NCBI GenBank assembly: GCA_035266685.1
Contig: DATFMX010000023.1
Coordinates: forward strand, 1 to 49,189
Direction of reading: 5' to 3'
Source of the DNA: VRUE01 sp035266685
GTDB lineage: Bacteria > Actinomycetota > Thermoleophilia > Solirubrobacterales > 70-9
DNA length: 49,189 nt
Part shown: positions 44,352-49,189 of the stretch, piece by piece
Numbering within the stretch: the stretch's first letter is position 1
Layout of the letters: each line of letters opens with the position of its first letter
The notes under the pieces: model-generated
The model's input: the letters and a program-made list of their open reading frames with translations, nothing else
The model's database searches: none
What the model was told of the DNA's origin: nothing
Position numbers and translations under genes: made by a program

Positions 44352-44411
44352 AATCCTGACATTTTGTGGGTTAGATTTCTTCTCTTTTTACCTATGAAAT
44401 CCTGATATTTT
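44349..44411. promoter_or_regulatory. AT-rich promoter region with direct repeats before the AAA/DUF4143 gene
   Basis: TGAAATCCTGACATTTT (44349-44365) recurs as TGAAATCCTGATATTTT (44395-44411), one mismatch, 46 bases apart. The whole 44352-44452 gap is far more AT-rich than its surroundings. TAAACT at 44441 lies 7 bases before the ATG at 44453 and could be a -10 box of a leaderless transcript. The repeats may be regulator-binding sites. Confidence 0.5.
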
Positions 44412-44452
44412 TCCCGCTGTAATTCTTCTTTTTCTTCCGCTAAACTGCCGAT

Positions 44453-45703
44453 ATGCCCTACTTGAAGCGGATTGTCGAGAAGGAGTTAGAAGACGATCTG
44501 GAGTCGATAGGCGCCGCTGTTATCGAGGGCCCCAAGGCCTGCGGGAAGACGGTGACCGCACAGCACATTGCTGCAAGCGAAGTACGGTTGGACGTCGACC
44601 TCAAAGCTCGCGAGGCGGCGGCGCTTGAACCGGCTTTCGTCCTCGACGGACCGACCCCACGCCTCATAGACGAGTGGCAACTGGAGCCGTCGATCTGGAA
44701 TCACGTGCGGCGTGCAATCGACGATCGTGGTGAACCAGGGCAATTCATCCTCACCGGCTCAGCGGTTCCGGCGGACGACATCACCCGGCACTCGGGAGCC
44801 GGACGGCTGACGCGGCTTCGAATGCGGCCGTTGAGCCTGTTCGAGAAGGGCCGCAGTACCGGGCGCATTGCATTGGCTCGCCTGCTGGAGGGAAGCAAAG
44901 AGGGCGCGCCGGAGGCCAGGATGGATCTGCCGGAGCTTGCGGAAGAGATCTGCCTCGGTGGCTGGCCCGGCCTTCTGGGCAAAACCAGCAAACAGGCGCT
45001 GACCGCGGCCCGGAGATATCTCGAGGAGATTCGGCGAGTCGAGATACCCGCAGTCAGCGGAGGACGTCGTGACCCCGTCAAGGTGGGACGCCTGCTCCGC
45101 AGCATCGGACGCAACGTCGCGACGCAGGCCTCGGTGGCCACATTGGCGCGCGATGCCAGCGGCCCCGACGAGTCGCTCAAGCACGAGACCGCCGACGAGT
45201 ACCTCGACGCATTGAGGCGGCTGATGGTTGTTGAGGATCAGCCCGCCTGGGGTGTTCACCTGCGAACGACGCACACGCTGCGCAAAGCGCCAAAGCTTCA
45301 TTTCGTCGACCCCTCGCTCGCGGTGGCCGCCTTGCGCTCCGGCCCCGAGCGGCTCGCGCGAGAGCTCAGTCTGCTTGGCCTCCTCTTCGAGTCGATGGTG
45401 ATCCGCGATCTACGGATCTACGCCCAGGCCGTCGATGCGGAAGTCCTCCACTACCGAGACAGCGACGGGCTGGAGGTCGATGCGATCGTCGAAGCTCGCG
45501 ATGGCCGCTGGGCGGCCTTCGAGGTGAAGCTCGGCTTCAACCGGATAGATGAGGGGGCGGCCAATCTGCACAAGTTCGTCAAGCGGATCGACACCAGCAG
45601 ATGCGGACCGCCGGCGGCACTCGGCGTGATCGTCGGCAGCGGCTACGGCTATAGGCGAGAGGATGGCGTTCACGTCATCCCGATCGGCGCTCTCGGACCT
45701 TAG
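44453..45703 (+). CDS. AAA_14/DUF4143-family ATPase
   Basis: 416 residues. Walker A GPKACGKT is near residue 27, Walker B-like PRLIDEWQLEPSIWN near 72, and the sensor strand GQFILTGSAVPADD follows. A winged-helix region precedes the C-terminal DUF4143 domain, where LEVDAIVEARDGRWAAFEVKLG shows the D...ExK pattern of PD-(D/E)XK-like folds. Such stand-alone ATPases are widespread in accessory regions; the function is unknown. The AT-rich upstream region and the position inside the pur cluster suggest later acquisition. Confidence 0.88.
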   Translation: MPYLKRIVEKELEDDLESIGAAVIEGPKACGKTVTAQHIAASEVRLDVDLKAREAAALEPAFVLDGPTPRLIDEWQLEPSIWNHVRRAIDDRGEPGQFILTGSAVPADDITRHSGAGRLTRLRMRPLSLFEKGRSTGRIALARLLEGSKEGAPEARMDLPELAEEICLGGWPGLLGKTSKQALTAARRYLEEIRRVEIPAVSGGRRDPVKVGRLLRSIGRNVATQASVATLARDASGPDESLKHETADEYLDALRRLMVVEDQPAWGVHLRTTHTLRKAPKLHFVDPSLAVAALRSGPERLARELSLLGLLFESMVIRDLRIYAQAVDAEVLHYRDSDGLEVDAIVEARDGRWAAFEVKLGFNRIDEGAANLHKFVKRIDTSRCGPPAALGVIVGSGYGYRREDGVHVIPIGALGP

Positions 45704-45747
45704 GAGACGAATACGCTGCGAACTTTTTTGTCTGCTAGGCTGGCGCC

Positions 45748-46218
45748 ATGATCGTGGGAGAAGCGCTCAGCCGTCGGGCCGACCTGCAGAAGCGGGTCGG
45801 GCAAATTCAAGACCGGTTGCAGGCAAGTGCGCTCGTGCAGGAGGGAGACGAACCACCCGAGAGCCCGGACGAGCTGCTGGCGGAGCTCGGCTCGGTCTGC
45901 GACGAGCTGGAGGAACTGATCGCCCGGATCAACCACACCAACGCGGGCACGCGACTGCCAGGTGGGGAAACGGTCACCGAAGGTCTCGCCCGCCGCGACG
46001 TCCTCGATCTGCGCCAGGGAGGACTGCGGGGCGTGATCAGGACGGCCACAAGCGAGGGCGGCAGGGGGCTGTTCCGCTACGGCCATTCGGAGATCCGCAT
46101 GGTCCGCCAGGTTTCGGTCGGCGAGCTTCAATCGCAGCTCGACCAGCTGGCGAAAGAGCGGCGCGAGCTGGACACCGCGCTCCAGGCCCACAACTGGACC
46201 ACCCCGTTGATCGAGTAG
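45748..46218 (+). CDS. DIP1984-family protein
   Basis: 156 residues, mostly helical and charged. VGEALSRRADLQKRVGQIQD, RINHTNAGTRLPGGETVTEG and the terminal LDTALQAHNWTTPLIE are landmarks of the DIP1984 (septicolysin-annotated) family. The biochemical role is not established. TAGGCT lies about 6 bases before the ATG and there is no Shine-Dalgarno, so the message may be leaderless. Confidence 0.85.
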   Translation: MIVGEALSRRADLQKRVGQIQDRLQASALVQEGDEPPESPDELLAELGSVCDELEELIARINHTNAGTRLPGGETVTEGLARRDVLDLRQGGLRGVIRTATSEGGRGLFRYGHSEIRMVRQVSVGELQSQLDQLAKERRELDTALQAHNWTTPLIE

Positions 46219-46485
46219 CGGCGAGCCGGTAGTCCCGAAGGGCGAGCGCCAAGGCCAGGTCCAGCCAAATGGATCGCATCCAAGGGATCGGAACCCCTAC
46301 CGGTTGCGCCGGGGCAGCGCAATACGTGCACCGTCAGCCCAGCATCGGGCAACGGGCAGCGCGCACCCGGCACCGAGCACCACCCGGCGCTGACTTCTGG
46401 ATGAGGGTGGGTCAGGGGATCAACTTCGAGGTCATCGAAACGCTCGGACAATTGCTGCCGATGCCCGATAGGTCAGAATGAAGGA

Positions 46486-47478
46486 ATGCTTGTCCGGCGG
46501 GGGACGATTATCGGCGTGCTGCTCGCGGCGCTTGCGCTTGTCGGACCGTCATCCGCCGCGGCGCTGCCATCGGAACTCGGAGATCGCTGCACCGGCCATG
46601 AAAGCATCAGCGGCCAGACCGTGCTCGTCAGCGGCAACGGCGAGACCGACCTCACCCTGCCCTCGGGCGTCCCGCCCGAAAGCGGCGACACGATCACCAG
46701 CTGGACCGTGCATGTCGCCCCCGGAGTGTCGCCGCTGCCCGAGAAGCTGGTCGTCTTCCGGCAGGTCTCCGAAAACGAACTGCGCAAGGCCGCCGAGAGC
46801 GAGTTGAAGACCGTATCGCCGGGGACCAACACGTTCGTCACGCGGCTGCAGGTCCCCGAATACGCCCGGATCGGTCTGTACGGCCCGGAAGGGACCCTGC
46901 TCTGCGGGGAAGCGGAAGACCACGCGGCCCTGCTGCTCGAAGGAGACCCTGCGCTGGGCGTCCCCGAGCTCTACGAATTCCGCCCCGGCATCGGCGCCCC
47001 GGTCACGGCGACGCTGGCGTACGGTCCGACGCCCGGCGGCAGCTCGGAAGGGCCCGGTTCGAACGAGTGCACCGCGGGCGGCCCGCGGACGAGCGCCTGC
47101 CCTGTGGTCGAACTGAACGCCGCCGGAGTCGCCAAGCGGCGAGCGATCCTGGTCTCCGTCCGGGTCAGCTCGCAGGCGCCGGTCAGCGTCGACGGCAGGA
47201 TCGGTTGGAGGGTCCGCCGTCGCCCGCGCATCGTCGACCTCGAAGCGGGCGAGAAGACCGTCGGTCCCGACCGCGCCGCACACTTCAGGGTGCCGCTGCC
47301 CAATGCAGTGCTGCTGCGCCTGGCGAAGCTGAGACCGCAGCGATCGCTGCGGGCACGGATCGCCGTCACCGTCACCGACAAGGTCGGCGAAGAGACGAAC
47401 GACGAATTCGTCGTGAAGCTGCACGGGCATAGGCGAGCAGCCCGTCACGCGCACACCCGCCACCACAGGCGTCGGTAG
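46486..47478 (+). CDS. Exported protein of unknown function
   Basis: 330 residues. Signal peptide VRRGTIIGVLLAALALVGPS ending near SAAALP. The mature part is beta-rich and has four Cys, probably two disulfides (DRCTGHES, GTLLCGEAE, SNECTAGG, TSACPVVEL), then a domain like those in actinobacterial surface proteins (RAILVSVRVSSQAPVSVDGR) and a His/Arg-rich tail. No enzyme motif is seen. GAAGGA lies directly before the ATG. The preceding 267 bases (46219-46485) have no convincing gene. Confidence 0.65.
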   Translation: MLVRRGTIIGVLLAALALVGPSSAAALPSELGDRCTGHESISGQTVLVSGNGETDLTLPSGVPPESGDTITSWTVHVAPGVSPLPEKLVVFRQVSENELRKAAESELKTVSPGTNTFVTRLQVPEYARIGLYGPEGTLLCGEAEDHAALLLEGDPALGVPELYEFRPGIGAPVTATLAYGPTPGGSSEGPGSNECTAGGPRTSACPVVELNAAGVAKRRAILVSVRVSSQAPVSVDGRIGWRVRRRPRIVDLEAGEKTVGPDRAAHFRVPLPNAVLLRLAKLRPQRSLRARIAVTVTDKVGEETNDEFVVKLHGHRRAARHAHTRHHRRR

Positions 47479-47562
47479 CCGCGCCCGACCCCGCTGCTAC
47501 CCTGCCGGGGTAGGCAGTCCGCCTGCGCGTCACGTCCTTTTCCAACGCGAGGAACACGCGCT

Positions 47563-48999
47563 TTGACTCCGCCCGAGGGGCAGCCGATAGATCGCGATGG
47601 CCCGCGCGAGGAATGCGGGGTGTTCGGCGTATACGCGCCGGGGCACGATGTCGCGCGGCTCGCCTACTTCGGCCTCTACGCGCTGCAGCACCGCGGCCAG
47701 GAGTCGGCCGGGATCGCCACCTGCGAGGGCGGCCACATCACGACGATGCGCGACTCGGGCCTCGTCTCCCAGGTCTTCGACGAGGAGAAGCTGCGGGCGC
47801 TGGCCGGCGACATGGCGATCGGCCACGTGCGCTACTCGACCACCGGCGGCGGCTCGTGGGAGAACGCGCAGCCGGTCTGGCGCGACGACGGCCGCGAGCT
47901 GGCGCTCGCCCACAACGGCAACCTGACCAACGCGGTCGAGCTGTGGAGCGAGCTGAAAGAGGCCGGCGTCGCTTTCCGCGGCACCTCGGACTCGGAGATC
48001 ATCGCGGCGCTGATCTCCTCGCACGAGGGGCGCTTCGTCGAGGACGCGGTGGCGGCGGTGATGCCGCGGCTGGAGGGCGCCTACTCGACCGTGGCGATGA
48101 CCAAGCACGCGGTCGTCGCCTTCCGCGACCCGCACGGGGTGCGGCCACTCTCGCTGGGGCGGCTCGGGCAGCGCTTCGTCGTCGCCTCGGAGAGCTGCGC
48201 CTTCGACATCGTCGGCGCCGAGCTGCTGCGGGAGGTGCGCCCGGGCGAGATGGTCTCGCTGACCGAGCGCGGCCTCGACACGCGGCAGATCGTCAAGGCC
48301 GGGCGGCCGGCGCACTGCGTCTTCGAGCACATCTACTTCTCCCGCCCCGACAGCCGCCTCGAGGGCAAGGTGCTGCAGCAGGTGCGCGGCAAGATGGGCG
48401 AGATCCTCTGGCGCGAGGCGCCGGTCGAGGCCGACCTGGTGATCGCGGTGCCCGACTCGGGCAACCCGGCGGCGGCCGGGTTCGCGCGCGCCTCGGGGCT
48501 GCCGCGCGACGACGGCCTGATCAAGAACCGCTACGTCGCCCGCACCTTCATCCAGCCCGGGCAGGAGCTGCGCAAGCGCGGCCTGCGGCTCAAGTTCAAC
48601 CCGCTGCCGGAGATCGTCGCCGGCCGGCGGCTGGTCGTCGTCGACGACTCGATCGTGCGCGGCAACACGACGCGGCAGATCGTCGGCATGCTGCGCGACG
48701 CCGGCGCCAGCGAGGTGCATCTGCGGATCTCGGCGCCGCCGATCCGCCACCCCTGCCACTACGGCGTCGACATGTCGACCCGCGAGGAGATGATCGCCCA
48801 CGAGCGGACGATCGAGGAGATCGCCGACGAGCTCGGCGCCGACTCGCTCGCCTACCTCTCGATGGACGGCGTCTACGAGGCGGTCGGCACGCGGCCCGAG
48901 GACCACTGCGACGCCTGCTTCACGGGGCGGTACCCGCTCGGCGACCCGACCGAGGCGAACGGCAAATTCGCCCTGGAGACCGTCCCGGCGGCCCCCTAA
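47563..48999 (+). CDS. purF: Amidophosphoribosyltransferase (Fe-S type)
   Basis: 478 residues, TTG start with GAGGA 9 bases upstream. The Ntn-hydrolase nucleophile is Cys18 in EECGVFGVY after a propeptide. HNGNLTNAVEL and GTSDSEIIAALI follow in the glutaminase domain. The PRPP loop is VVVDDSIVRGNTT. HCVFEHIYFSRPDS, HPCHYGVDM and CDACFTGRYP supply the four Cys of the cluster in the B. subtilis type. It catalyses the first committed purine step. Separated from purL by three accessory genes. Confidence 0.97.
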   Translation: MTPPEGQPIDRDGPREECGVFGVYAPGHDVARLAYFGLYALQHRGQESAGIATCEGGHITTMRDSGLVSQVFDEEKLRALAGDMAIGHVRYSTTGGGSWENAQPVWRDDGRELALAHNGNLTNAVELWSELKEAGVAFRGTSDSEIIAALISSHEGRFVEDAVAAVMPRLEGAYSTVAMTKHAVVAFRDPHGVRPLSLGRLGQRFVVASESCAFDIVGAELLREVRPGEMVSLTERGLDTRQIVKAGRPAHCVFEHIYFSRPDSRLEGKVLQQVRGKMGEILWREAPVEADLVIAVPDSGNPAAAGFARASGLPRDDGLIKNRYVARTFIQPGQELRKRGLRLKFNPLPEIVAGRRLVVVDDSIVRGNTTRQIVGMLRDAGASEVHLRISAPPIRHPCHYGVDMSTREEMIAHERTIEEIADELGADSLAYLSMDGVYEAVGTRPEDHCDACFTGRYPLGDPTEANGKFALETVPAAP

Positions 49000-49073
49000 C
49001 CAGGGCGCGGTAGAGCTTTGGTTCGCATACCGACTCAAACCTCGACCGCGGTGGCGTTGTGAGACTTCCTGTG

Positions 49074-49189
49074 TCAACCCCCCGCCGGTTGAAGCCGGCG
49101 CAAGTTGCCGTGTTTGGCGGGGTCATAGGCGACTCCGTCCTGCCAGCAACGCCAGAGAACGCGCAGCCATGCCCTGCCGAGAACTCTGA
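49074..49189 (-). CDS. IS110-like transposase, C-terminal end (runs off window)
   Basis: On the minus strand the last 38 codons read GRAWLRVLWRCWQDGVAYDP and on to a stop at 49074. This matches the C-terminal end of many IS110/IS116/IS902-type transposases. The catalytic DEDD and Ser domains are outside the window. The 74 bases between it and purF would include one end of the element. Identification is from a short tail only. Confidence 0.6.
   Translation of the reverse strand, partial: RVLGRAWLRVLWRCWQDGVAYDPAKHGNLRRLQPAGG

Noticed and set aside
46219..46485. Small gene (about 70 codons from 46269) before the exported protein
   Set aside because: No ribosome site or family-like sequence, and biased composition; it looks like a chance frame.

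Overview
The window is a high-GC chromosome segment from an actinobacterium. Indicators are a dnaK-grpE-dnaJ-hspR operon ending in a MerR-type HspR, an inositol-1-phosphate synthase next to a CDP-alcohol phosphatidyltransferase, an F420/LLM-type oxidoreductase, and frequent GTG/TTG starts with 4-base stop/start overlaps. The gene content suggests a deep-branching class such as Thermoleophilia (Solirubrobacterales); this is an inference from gene families, since no rRNA is present.

Region 1-2340 is accessory DNA. It holds a toxin-antitoxin pair cut by the window edge, a fragment of a DUF4268-like protein, a VapBC pair with a palindromic operator, and two head-to-head pieces of an IS3-type transposase. 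These are bounded by a 44-bp direct repeat of the 3' half of a tRNA-Glu(UUC) gene, the footprint of an integrated element. The intact tRNA carries an unusual hairpin inserted in its D-loop.

Region 2390-17600 is mostly core metabolism: an SDR oxidoreductase, a CDF metal exporter, lysS-prmC-lgt-argF on the minus strand, an endonuclease/phosphatase, a lysine-rich histone-like protein, an RNA uracil methyltransferase and an LLM oxidoreductase. It also has a five-gene minus-strand operon (PAP2 lipid phosphatase, CDP-alcohol phosphatidyltransferase, inositol-phosphate synthase, a glycosyltransferase-PHP fusion, a uracil-DNA-glycosylase relative) that looks devoted to inositol lipids, then nth and a cytochrome c.

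Region 17600-34600 holds a secreted nuclease/phosphatase with a His-rich head, the heat-shock operon, a giant glycine-rich exported protein broken by at least three frameshifts, clpB, an AAA ATPase, and a two-gene cell-wall unit with a trimodular peptidoglycan hydrolase.

Region 34600-49000 is a purine biosynthesis cluster: purD-purE-purB, then purC-purS-purQ-purL, then purF. Together with genes outside the window it would make IMP. It is interrupted by a second VapBC pair, a thioredoxin-fold protein, a P450, an AAA/DUF4143 ATPase, a DIP1984 protein and a secreted protein. The window ends in the C-terminus of an IS110-like transposase.

The least explained signal is a set of palindromic elements. 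A 49-bp family has three copies: two between convergent genes and one read in frame inside purQ. Other long perfect hairpins lie inside a nuclease gene, between purE and purB, and between purQ and purL. The 16-base loop of the last one recurs inverted on the other side of purQ.
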